Of a stretch of 64,000 nt of DNA, positions 22,301 to 29,400 are shown in pieces (position 1 is the stretch's first letter; each line of letters starts with the position of its first letter). A program made the translations under genes and the position numbers. The DNA is taken from NCBI GenBank assembly GCA_024516035.1, contig CM044956.1, forward strand, positions 7,231,567-7,295,566, read 5' to 3'. Under the pieces are notes generated by a model. The model worked only from the letters and a program-made list of their open reading frames with translations. It searched no databases and was not told where the DNA came from. The stretch comes from Bactericera cockerelli. Its lineage: Eukaryota; Arthropoda; Insecta; Hemiptera; Triozidae.

Positions 22301-23437
22301 AGTAGCATCGACATTACGAGAAATAATACCTACTAATGCATCATATCTCCAACCAACCATCATATTGCAATATCAATCTCGTAATGCCGCCACTGGTCGT
22401 TGCCCAATCTACAACTACCTTAATTGTCCGCACGAGGCTAGGATAGGCGCCGACATCCAAAGTACAGAGCCGAAAAAAATCAAACCCCGCCGGGATTCGA
22501 ACCCGGGTCACCTGGAGTGCAAGCCTAAGGTATGCTACCGCTAGGCTAAAGTGACTACTGGAAGGTAAATATGTTGTTGTTGTTGTTTGCCAGCCAGCCT
22601 ACAGCTGGGGGTGATGGTCTCTATGCGACTTTAGTTGAAAAGTGGGCTGTTCTGGTGTATCCTCTTTCAATACAAATTCCAAGCTAAGGAAACGGTCTGG
22701 AAGATCTATTGCTGTGGTTATTGTAGAAGTAGGAGCAACTTCTTTTACTTCTTGCTCTTTTGAATTGAATTTTTTTCTGTAGCTACAAAAGGTGGTGCGT
22801 CGAATATCACCTCGATTTAGGAACTTCAGACTTAAATATGAGATTTGCGGACTTAAGTCTTGGATTTTGCGTATTGTTTCAAATCGGAAAATGTAATCAT
22901 TGACTCGAACTTGTGAATCCGATTTGTCTATTAATTTCTTGACACTTTTTTTTAAAGGAGAGGTGGTAAAATCTGTAGACGAACACCCTAGTGAACAGTG
23001 TGAGTACTGAGATGCGGACAACAGTGCATCATCCTCACTAAAAACCACTTCTCCCCTTAAACATATGATCCCGGAACCGTTCAAAACAATACATCAACAT
23101 TTCTTGACACTTGGTTTTGGTTTACCTGTTTTGGTTATAAACATACATACTTTTTTCCAAACATTTTTCCCCAGAAGATGAAGTCCTCGCCAGAAAGTAT
23201 CCCAAAAGACAAACGTCGAAAGTAAAACTCGCAACGAGTCACCCGGAGCAGGGCAAAGCGGAAACCCAGGTAGATGCCGAGCAGAAACGAGGACGACCGA
23301 AGAGATTCTGTGCGAAACCGAAGCCATCCGCGAAGGTTGAGGAGAAAGAGAAGGAGGCAATCTTGAGTCAAGTGAAGCCCAAGGTCCAGACGCGAGTGAG
23401 AGGCCAGAAGAGAAACGGCAAAGGAAGTGAAGCATAA
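13270..23437 (+). CDS. Gene C: acidic AT-hook protein, ten exons
   Basis: Start ATG 13270 and stop TAA 23435-23437. Exons: 13270-13303, 14410-14612, 15914-16007, 17220-17419, 17571-18452, 18942-19210, 19860-20056, 20595-21499, 22102-22247, 23175-23437. The N-terminal part (SLVKLYDFVDSCLQKMEDDG, then KDKEYEALLARNKMLEQAEK) looks helical, probably coiled-coil. The body is Asp/Glu/Ser-rich and low complexity; the last exon holds an AT-hook (QKRGRPKRF) in a Lys-rich tail. No enzyme motif is seen. I do not recognise the family; nuclear, DNA-associated protein is an inference from the AT-hook and acidity. Exons 5, 6, 8 and 9 each need single-base corrections to stay open, so this is either a decaying gene or indel-prone assembly. 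Confidence 0.65.
13740..13895 (-). repeat. SINE family C fragment
   Basis: Contains tacgctcaaagcattttcta, acctaaccctcaaggatc and a degenerate tRNA-like end cggtgcgatcccaaaccac. The 42-bp array of the next feature begins directly after it, so the array may have grown from the SINE junction. Confidence 0.45.
13896..14409 (+). repeat. 42-bp minisatellite ending at the acceptor of gene C exon 2
   Basis: About 12 copies of a unit with cctcatgcgctagattgttt, then acattaccgtaaccatggtt. The last copy degenerates into acctcatgttttag, which is the splice acceptor itself. Copies differ by few substitutions, so expansion is recent. Confidence 0.85.
14410..14612 (+). CDS. Gene C exon 2
   Basis: 203 nt; acceptor tgttttag, donor gtaagaga. 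Encodes SLVKLYDFVDSCLQKMEDDG, a Ser/Thr/Pro linker, a basic patch RSKRKAVASAIKRII and the start of a coiled-coil-like helix. It is flanked on both sides by tandem arrays, one ending at its acceptor and one built from its 3' end and donor. Confidence 0.75.
14542..15576 (+). repeat. Tandem array of the exon 2 donor region of gene C (about 86-bp unit)
   Basis: About 12 copies of a 76-92 bp unit. Each unit carries the last ~70 bases of exon 2 (gaggccttgctggctaggaa, aaaatgctcgag), the gtaaga donor and ~25 bases of intron (gaagcaaggatcagttgggg). Every copy keeps the donor. Short variants duplicate tatgag. Extended reading past the first donor soon meets a stop, so use of later donors would break the frame. 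Confidence 0.85.
15914..16007 (+). CDS. Gene C exon 3
   Basis: 94 nt; the acceptor is the second AG of tttcagag, which gives phase 0 to match exon 2. Donor gtaagt at 16008. Encodes QAEKRVARDQSLDKVSRIPE and then VPVLVKQENLS plus one base. The tandem AG (AGAG) could allow a 2-nt acceptor shift. Confidence 0.65.
16050..16345 (+). repeat. Diverged tandem repeat of about 85 bp
   Basis: Three to four degenerate copies of acgatgattttttcattaga, gagaaatttctca-ttttttc and gagac-agaaagagtccaag within an intron of gene C. Short open frames here are repeat by-products. Confidence 0.5.
16490..16640 (+). repeat. SINE family A, tail part
   Basis: cctcccattcgagattttga, ccacataaaataatacgtct, then gggacttattggtcttag and gcagtataaataaag. 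The tRNA-like head is missing. Confidence 0.5.
16721..16903. mobile_element. hAT-like non-autonomous element
   Basis: Ends CAGTTCCCAACCGCTGG and the inverse GGTTAAGAACCGCTG, with a GC-rich gggccgcggcccac core after the left end. This end structure is typical of small hAT elements. No 8-bp target duplication was seen. Confidence 0.5.
16997..17116. repeat. Inverted-repeat element (hairpin)
   Basis: The arms pair actctccaaat, cgtttcaaccgtcacaca and caatctgattggttaa with their inverses around a tgcgcagctgcg centre. A half-copy (ccaaatttccctttgaaccg) is near 15645. Probably a MITE. Confidence 0.6.
17220..17419 (+). CDS. Gene C exon 4
   Basis: 200 nt; acceptor ctagtttcag, donor gtaagtgc. Encodes a strongly acidic segment (EDTIAEEQVNHLSIIAETTE, later EDQDSSSEDLGDIVG). 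Phase 1 in (C plus AA gives Gln), phase 0 out; no frame break. Confidence 0.7.
17571..18452 (+). CDS. Gene C exon 5 (one apparent base missing)
   Basis: Acceptor ttctttccag, donor gtaaaaat. Open as TLQEKQPKKQSINPTQNYPL and onward to about 18265, then the coding signal moves to another frame: RYEDNSDDNGVSDDNFTDAM and ISNSPEHELIDLIDIEDEVT. Adding one base in the aaataaaaataacc run at about 18264 would restore one frame and give the phase the next exon needs. Low-complexity acidic and Lys-rich protein. Confidence 0.6.
18942..19210 (+). CDS. Gene C exon 6 (one apparent base missing)
   Basis: Acceptor gtatttctag, donor gtaaaatc. It contains an internal 75-bp duplication (catgccagtggtagagta / catgccagggtacagtag); the second copy lacks one T after GCCAG, near 19070, and this breaks the frame. 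With it the exon reads DLVSLEDLASDEGSNDSVEH and continues acidic to EDGEG with correct exit phase. Confidence 0.6.
19315..19490 (-). repeat. SINE family E, body
   Basis: Reverse copy of the family seen at 32692 and 40551: cagccttttttatttcgtag, ctcctgtagacgcttg, catacctccgtagtatgcct and caggtgctgggtcaacacga. The tRNA-like head is absent. Confidence 0.6.
19618..19763. mobile_element. Small MITE with nested hairpin
   Basis: Outer ends atggcccggtcga and tcgacccggccat are inverted. An inner hairpin pairs tagatttaaggtcacgtgat with the inverse around 19700 (tgatcacgtgaactttaaat). Non-coding. Confidence 0.5.
19860..20056 (+). CDS. Gene C exon 7
   Basis: 197 nt; acceptor ctcttcacag, donor gtaaaaag. 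Extremely acidic: DDDNGVHDDKNKYRENTDEN then DDSNVSDEDVENIEDADENA, ending PAFWKPKKEPE. Phase 1 in, 0 out, no break. Confidence 0.7.
20385..20530 (-). repeat. SINE family B
   Basis: Reverse copy: gttatcacatttgtgttaat, ctcaaactcgctttactaaa, gggacttgaacc and gatcaagcta. Diverged. Confidence 0.6.
20595..21499 (+). CDS. Gene C exon 8 (broken into several frames)
   Basis: Acceptor aatatttcag, donor gtatttat. Coding-like sequence runs across the whole stretch but in successive frames: VMEATYNIDFDLTIPSVLIN to DISM then stop (20913-20915); NKHQINKDITNCNNSDVKLR on through RMNKYGTHRMNKYGTRRND to a stop at 21185; MSRGYGRISTNKVNEERVEW to about 21385; and ENGYDEDIISYTSDENYDKT to the donor. At least three single-base shifts are needed. 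An alternative is that the gene ends at 20915 and the rest is decayed sequence. Confidence 0.5.
21585..21720 (-). repeat. SINE family B, diverged
   Basis: gcgttaatcactttcgtaat, aaccttggaactcgaatcac-like head and ccttatcgatcaagctactg, inverted relative to the copy at 2583. Confidence 0.5.
21880..22070 (+). repeat. Repeat family G
   Basis: gtcgtcatcgtgaacgatgg, gaatgactcagcacttctac, aaggaggctaataattgaca and a pyrimidine-rich end tactccctgttta. Other copies at 60540 (plus) and 41635-42065 (minus, where its end forms a 38-bp tandem array). Confidence 0.65.
22102..22247 (+). CDS. Gene C exon 9 (one apparent base missing)
   Basis: Acceptor cgcattttag, donor gtaaatac. Starts GKFRRAP in the expected phase, then needs one base at about 22120 to continue KAAAEATSDTDESTMESSSR and end RRRKLSVSESE, whose exit phase fits exon 10 exactly. 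Using the internal acceptor aaatttag would avoid the shift but breaks phase with exon 8. Confidence 0.55.
22285..22560 (-). repeat. SINE family D
   Basis: ctcgtaatgccgccactggt, ccaaagtacagagccgaaaa and the B box inverse gggattcgaacccgggtcac, ending at ctaaagtgactact. Same family as 52507 (plus). Confidence 0.65.
22599..23084 (-). CDS. Unidentified 161-codon ORF inside the last intron of gene C
   Basis: An uninterrupted minus-strand frame from ATG 23084, reading MNGSGIICLRGEVVFSEDDA, with Lys/Arg-rich middle (LKKSVKKLIDK, TTFCSYRKKFNS) and ending KSHRDHHPQL. Its length in AT-rich DNA and even amino-acid mix suggest real coding descent. I do not recognise it. It could be a nested gene, an exon of something else, or a transposon fragment. 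Confidence 0.3.
   Translation of the reverse strand: MNGSGIICLRGEVVFSEDDALLSASQYSHCSLGCSSTDFTTSPLKKSVKKLIDKSDSQVRVNDYIFRFETIRKIQDLSPQISYLSLKFLNRGDIRRTTFCSYRKKFNSKEQEVKEVAPTSTITTAIDLPDRFLSLEFVLKEDTPEQPTFQLKSHRDHHPQL
23175..23437 (+). CDS. Gene C exon 10, AT-hook and stop
   Basis: 263 nt; acceptor tttccccag. Phase 1 in (G plus AA gives Glu), reads DEVLARKYPKRQTSKVKLAT, then EQKRGRPKRFCAKPKP, the GRP core of an AT-hook, then a Lys-rich tail ending GKGSEA and TAA. No frame break. This is the most conserved-looking and GC-rich exon of the gene. Confidence 0.75.
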
Positions 23438-23667
23438 GGATCCTTTGGGAATTTTACGTCGTAGAATGGCTCTTCTAATGCGATCCAAACAGTTGATTTC
23501 CCGTGAATAGGTCTCGTGCAATCAATATTAACAGGGTTTGATATTGCTACAGATAATGTGTATAAACAAATGTCAAATGGATATTATAATATTCATATAA
23601 TGTCATATAAAATGTTCTAATAACAAGTGTTATATGAATGCTATAGTTACAGCAGAACTTGATCTTC

Positions 23668-23673
23668 AATAAA
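23668..23673 (+). terminator. Polyadenylation signal of gene C
   Basis: AATAAA 231 bases after the stop codon, followed by a T-rich stretch. A good canonical poly(A) signal for the end of gene C. Confidence 0.6.
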
Positions 23674-23929
23674 ATTATTTCAGTGTGCTAAAATATAAAT
23701 AAAATATGTTTGTGTTTTACAATTTTAGTGGATAACGCAAAACGCATAATTATAGTTATGTAACTAATTATAGCTAGAAAAATTTAATTTCTAATCATGT
23801 CAATAATGAGATGTTTGTCAAATAAAACAATCAGACTATTTGTCAAATAAAATAAAAAATATGGGACTTTTCTGTTTCTTTTATATCCTTGTTATTACAT
23901 CTGACCATTATGCCGCTATTTTTATTATT

Positions 23930-24060
23930 ATTTCTCCTCACGAGGTATAAGTGGAGATCGAAACATCCAAAGTACAGAGACGAAATATTCCGATTTCGCT
24001 GGGATTCGAACCCAGGTCACTGTGCATGTGAGCGCTACATCACTCGGCCATAAGTGTGCA
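23930..24060 (-). repeat. SINE family D
   Basis: cctcacgaggtataagtgga, catccaaagtacagagacga, gggattcgaacccaggtcac and ctcggccataag. tRNA-like head on the minus strand. Confidence 0.65.
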
Positions 24061-24182
24061 ATTGTGCATTGACTGATTTTCCTCACGAGATATTTACACC
24101 CTATGTAATAAACTATTCACTCCATTTTTCTTTTCTAACAAAATACAAACATAACAATAACATAGTAATTTCGAATAATCAT

Positions 24183-24300
24183 AAACTCATTTTTTCCCCT
24201 AGATATTTAATTTCTAATTGTTTCTTTAATTCTTTTTTTCTGACAGGTCCTTCAGAAAGAAACAATTAGAAATTAAATATCTAGGGGAAAAAATGAGTTT
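24183..24300. repeat. Perfect 45-bp inverted repeat (hairpin)
   Basis: Arms 24183-24227 and 24256-24300 are exact inverses (aaactcattttttcccctag ... ttctaattgtttcttt), with a 28-bp loop. No flanking target duplication was identified. Perfect identity indicates a recent inverted duplication or an active foldback end. Confidence 0.8.
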
Positions 24301-24744
24301 AAATAGACTGCTGTCGTTGTTAGCATCCTCGGACTTTTCAATTTATAGAGTACATGACATAGTAAAACTCTACCTAGAGCGAAATTTTCAATCAAAACAC
24401 GGAAGATTCTTTATTTTATATTCGATTTTGAGATATTTTACTTGCTTAATTTTAAAAATATACAATACAAAAAAAATATTAAATGTTACCAAGTTATTAA
24501 GCATAGGATGTGTGATTTTAAACTAAATTTAAAAAGTAGGTATATATTTTAAAATTATCTCTACCACATTAAGTTATAAATCTGTACACAGAAATATAAA
24601 TTAATAAGTAAAATTGCAAGAAATCTTGGGATTTAAAAAGAGTACATTTGTACATCAGAGGGCAGGATAGTATGTCTTTTTCCTAACGTTCAGAGAAGAA
24701 AAACATCAACCAAGACAAAATATAAGTAGTGTGTATGCTTTGCT

Positions 24745-24845
24745 ATGGATTCAAAAAAATTCCTGCCCCGCTGGGAATCGAACCCAGGTCATCATGCGTA
24801 CAATGCCTAGCGCGCTAACTCACTCTGCCACGGTGACTACTGGTA
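24745..24845 (-). repeat. SINE family D, head
   Basis: cctgccccgctgggaatcga, acccaggtcatcatgcgtac and ctctgccacggtgactact; tRNA-like A and B boxes on the minus strand. Confidence 0.65.
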
Positions 24846-25239
24846 TGATCATGCAGTTGAAAGCGATGTTAAATTTTTGTTTAAAAGAACGCTTGCATAC
24901 GAGTCTGCAACCATGTCGACATTTTCATCTTTACTATTCAAGGTCCAAAACCCAACTGACCAAATTTCGTATTGTGCGCATGACACACACTTTCCCTCTT
25001 CTCTTAGGGTTGCAATATCGAAACGAAAATATCGATATTAGGTATATCGATAATATCGAAACCATAATATCGATATCCGATATTAGAAGACTTCTCTCCC
25101 TTTACAATTCGATATTTCGTTACATAATATCGTTACATAATATCGTTACACAATATCGTTACATAAGTTCGTTACATAATTTTGGTTATGTGCCAGAGCA
25201 AAGACATGAAAATGTCAATATAAATACATAGTATGTTTT

Positions 25240-25560
25240 TCCTCATAGTGGACATCCAAAGTACATACATAGCGTGTAGATTTAAGAAGTGTGGAAATCA
25301 CCCCCCGCCGGCCTACATCGTGGCGTCCTCAGCGCTAGTATTGCAAAGGAGTCTCCTCTCCTCGTCCCTCACCCGTATCAAATGTAAACATAAACATAAA
25401 TAGACCGCGAGAAATATTCTACTCCTTTGCGAATATTCTACTCCAACTGGGGTTCGTTTCCACACTTCTTAAATCTACACGCTATGGTGCAGAGCCGAAA
25501 AAACTTCGATCACGTCTGGATTCGAACCCGGGTCACTTGCTTGCAAGCCGAGTGACTACT
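25240..25560 (-). repeat. SINE family D interrupted by a MITE
   Basis: The SINE body (ctcatagtggacatccaaag) is split at 25268-25486 and resumes as gcagagccgaaaaaacttcg with the B box ggattcgaacccgggtcact. The interruption dates the MITE after the SINE. Confidence 0.65.
25268..25486. mobile_element. MITE with 30-bp inverted ends, nested in a SINE
   Basis: CATAGCGTGTAGATTTAAGA then AGTGTGGAAA at the left and its exact inverse ending gtagatttaag-complement at the right (25457-25486). Non-coding 219 bp. Confidence 0.75.
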
Positions 25561-25614
25561 AAAGGTTTATGGGAGCCTCATTAAGACCTTTTTCCTGACT
25601 ATTCATTTCCCGGG

Positions 25615-26415
25615 ACTATACTGTCTCTTCAGTCCCTGTGTTAACTCTATAATCTCTTTAGTCCCTCTGTTCACTCTACAATATCTTCAGTCCCTGTGTT
25701 CACTCCACTAACATGTTATCCCCAGGACTATCCTGCTGTCTCTTCAGTCCCTGTGCTCATTTCACTAGCATGTTATCCCCGGGACTATCCAGCTACCTCT
25801 TCAGTCCCTCACTCCACTAACATGTTATCCCCAGGACTATCCTGCTGTCTCTTCAGTCCCTCACTCCACTAGCATGTTATCCCCGGGACCATCCTGCTGT
25901 CTCTTCAGTCCCTCACTCCACCAGCATGTTATCCCCAGGACTATCCTGCTGTCTCTTCAGTCCCTCACTCCACCAGCATGTTATCCCCGGGACTATCCTG
26001 CTGTCTCTTCAGACCCTCACTCCACCAGCATGTTATCCCCGGGACTATCCTGCTGTCTCTTCAGTCCCTCACTCCACTAGCATGTTATCCCCGGGACTAT
26101 CCTGCTACCTCTTCAGTCCCTCACTCCACCAGCATGTTATATCCAGAACTATACTGTCTTTTCAGTCCCTGTGTTCACTCCACTAGAATGTTATATCTAG
26201 GACTATCCTGTCTCTTCAGTCCCTGTGATCACTCCACTAGCATGTTATCCCCAGGACTATCCTGCTGTCTCTTCAGTCCCTGTGTTAATAATCTCTTTAG
26301 TCCCTCTGTTCACTCTACAATCTCTTCAGTCCCTGTGCTCACTCCACTAACATGTTATCCCCTGCTATCTCTTCAGTCCCTCACTCCACCAGCATGTTAT
26401 CCCCGGGACTATCAC
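25615..26415 (-). repeat. 52-bp minisatellite over the stop codon and 3' end of gene D
   Basis: About 14 copies, some shortened or fused, of cactccactagcatgttatc, cccgggactatcctgctgtc, tcttcagtccct on the plus strand. The first unit on the minus strand contains the last codons (GDNMLVE) and TGA of gene D, so the array begins in coding sequence. The plus-strand open frames in it are repeat by-products. A second array of the same unit starts at 63640. Confidence 0.85.
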
Positions 26416-26497
26416 ACTCCATGGTGGTAGGAGGCGTGGCGGCTGCTCCATTGTCTTCCACCTCCATTCCACTGTCCGGAACGTCCTGGGATTCCAT
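26381..26497 (-). CDS. Gene D exon 22 (C-terminus, stop)
   Basis: 117 nt from acceptor tttgttccag to TGA 26381-26383. Reads MESQDVPDSGMEVEDNGAAA and ends GDNMLVE. Phase 0. The last six codons lie in the first unit of the 52-bp array. Confidence 0.8.
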   Translation of the reverse strand: MESQDVPDSGMEVEDNGAAATPPTTMECDSPGDNMLVE

Positions 26498-29400
26498 CTG
26501 GAACAAAGATGAGACGCAAAATTAATAATGATTCATTAACCTCGCCTGGTGGTTACCTTCCACTAAAGAGTGTTTTTATAAGAGAATAATTTCCAGATTT
26601 TCCAGGCCAAATTTACTTCTTTACAAGAGAAAATAACATCTTTATAAGAGAAAAAAAAATCTGCCCCGTTGAGTTCTGTTGCGTCCAGGTTTGACCAAGC
26701 CACCTGGGTTAAAATAATAATAATAATATGGCCTTATTTATACTGCCTGATTAGGACTATTAAGTCCCATTATTCAAGCAGTAAGCCCAAGGCATATTAT
26801 TATTTGGTAAAAATTACAAATCGGAGCATAACTTGTCATGTCCCGGCTGGGTTTCGAACCCGCGACCTCTGGTATCTCTGGATTCACAGAGTGCTGCCTT
26901 TACCAATGAGCTACCGGGACAGACAGAAATATTTAGTAGTAAAATTTGTTTTTGTTTTTTTCCTTTAATATCTTGATTATTAATAGATTTTCAACTGGCT
27001 AAGGTACCTAAACGCAGCTTTTTAATATTATTTTATATTTCTATGAAGCTTACCCTCTCCTCAGCCTGGGGAGAGGCCGTGTCCATGTTCTCTGCCGTGG
27101 CAGCACCTCGGCTACTCTCCATCTGACGGTCCAAGATCTGGGGGACAGAGAAAAATTTCATTGCTCATTAACTGACTGACTGACGCTCACTATGTTCAGT
27201 CAGTTATTTGGAAGAGAATACCGTAGGCATTATAGCACCACCCTTAATCAAGTTCTATGTCACAAAAACAAGAGACGGCGCGGGGGTTCGAACCCTGGAT
27301 CTTCCGCATGGCAAGCGAGTATCTGTAAAAATTGTTAGGAGTATACCTAATGAAAATGGGGCTGGATTACCAGTGATCTACAGTTAATACACAAACAAGT
27401 GTAAATCTCAATCTGTAGATTAGAAGGGTGAATATATTATGTTTGTTTACTCGTGCTAAAAAAAATCAGAGTGCGCTGTCTGCTTATTATTATTATAGTA
27501 GGTATGCTTTATTAGGTAAGACAAAAATATATTCAGTAAAATACAATGAAATTATAAAGAAAAAATAAATAGATTGAGCAAAGAAACAAGAACAAAAAAG
27601 AGAATGAAGCTAATGTCCTACCTAAAGGGCGGGGTTATTGCCTGTGGCAATCTCTTCCACCCAACCCTTTTCTTTGGGTGGATGGGTTGAAAGCAAGATT
27701 ACGGAATTATGAGAGTGGAGAGTGTTTCTGGAACGAGGCCCATGTCACTGTGCACTGGTGGTCAAGTGGTTAAAGCGCTAGTCTGGTAATCCAGGTAGTG
27801 CAGGGATCCGTTGGTTCGAATCCCACCCAGTGCATGAATTTTCCCTCATTAATTTGAGCTTGTGACCACATAATAATAAGACTCTGAGGGTTAGGTGGTA
27901 GGTTAACGCGCTAGTCTAGTAATCCAGGTAGTGCAGGGATCTGTTGGTTCGAATCCCACCCAGTGTATGGATTTTTCCTCATTAATTTGAGCTTGTGACA
28001 TTAATTTGAGGGTTAGGTGGTAGAAAATGCTATGAGCATTATCCTCGCCTGGTGGTTACCTTCCACTACATTACATTACTTAATTCCTGGGGGGTCTTTT
28101 CTAAAAAAAAGAAGAAATTCCTATGTGCTGCGTCCATTATTTAGAACTATTGCACCCCATTTTGGCTCACTCTTCACTTTCGAAAACATCTGCTACCCTT
28201 CCACTAAAGAGTTTTAATATTATTATCGTGCATGCAAGCCTATAAGTGGTAACCGTATGGGTTTGATGGCAGAGATTGCCTCTGGCAATAATCACGCCCT
28301 TTGTCAATATTATTCTTGTCAATAAAGAGTTATTATTATTATTATAAGCCTCGTACCGACCTCAGTAGCTTGATCGATAAGGCGGCGGACTTGTAACCTG
28401 GAGGTCGGTGGTTCAAGTCCCGGTTTAAGCATAGATTTAGTAAAGTGAGTTTGAGTAGTTGTGATATCACGAAAGTGATTAACACAAATATGATAACTAT
28501 AAGCCTCGTTCGCCACTCCTCTCGACCGCAGTGACTCGCCAGTTCCAGTACTCACCGTGTTGAGCGGGATGTCGCAGGTGCCACTGAGTGCGGCCAGATC
28601 CTGCTGGAGTGCGGCCATGTCCTGCTTGATGAGCTCCGCGTCGTCATCCTCGGGGGGTGGGGCCTCCAGGGAAGCCACGCCTACCTTACTACCACCACCT
28701 GTCAAGAGGAACATGTGATAATAAAGTTACTAGCACCTGTCAAGAGGAACATGTAATAATAAAGTTACTACCATCTGTCAAGAGGAACATGTAATAATGA
28801 TCATTGGTCATGCATACCGAAAATAATGTATGAAAAGAAAATTCAAGGAAAAAAAACCACGAGGAAGACCCAGACATCGTTACAAAGACACTCTGAAATT
28901 AGATAGAGAAAAGAGAGGGTTTACTCTAGAAGTAATGGAGAGGGACCGGAAATATAATAATAGACTATGGTGGAGAGGCTTTATCCATCGACCCGTTACG
29001 ACGGAACGAAACCGATTTGATTTATTGATTGGTTATGCATTGGTGGTCGAAGTGAATTAGATATAGAAAAGAGAGGGTTTACTCTAGAAGTAATTGAGAG
29101 GGACCAAAAATATAATAATAAGACTATGTTGGAGAGGCTTTATCCATCGACCCGTTACGACGGAACGAAACCGATTTGATTGATCGATTGGTCATGCATT
29201 GGTGGTCGGAGTGAAGCAATAAAGTAGTTGCTAAAGTAAAAGTGATTAAAACGCTTTAACCACTAAGACAAACAGTGGTTTGTCTCACTATAGGACTAGT
29301 AACAGAGTACACATACTAATAATAATATCGCCTTATTTATACTGCCCGATTAAGACTATCAGGTCCAACAATTCCAGCAGTAAGCCCAAGACATATTATT

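Noticed and set aside
25874..26430. Plus-strand frames over the 52-bp array as a Cys/Ser-rich protein
   Set aside because: Different frames of the same minisatellite; no start context or splice support, and opposite strand to gene D.
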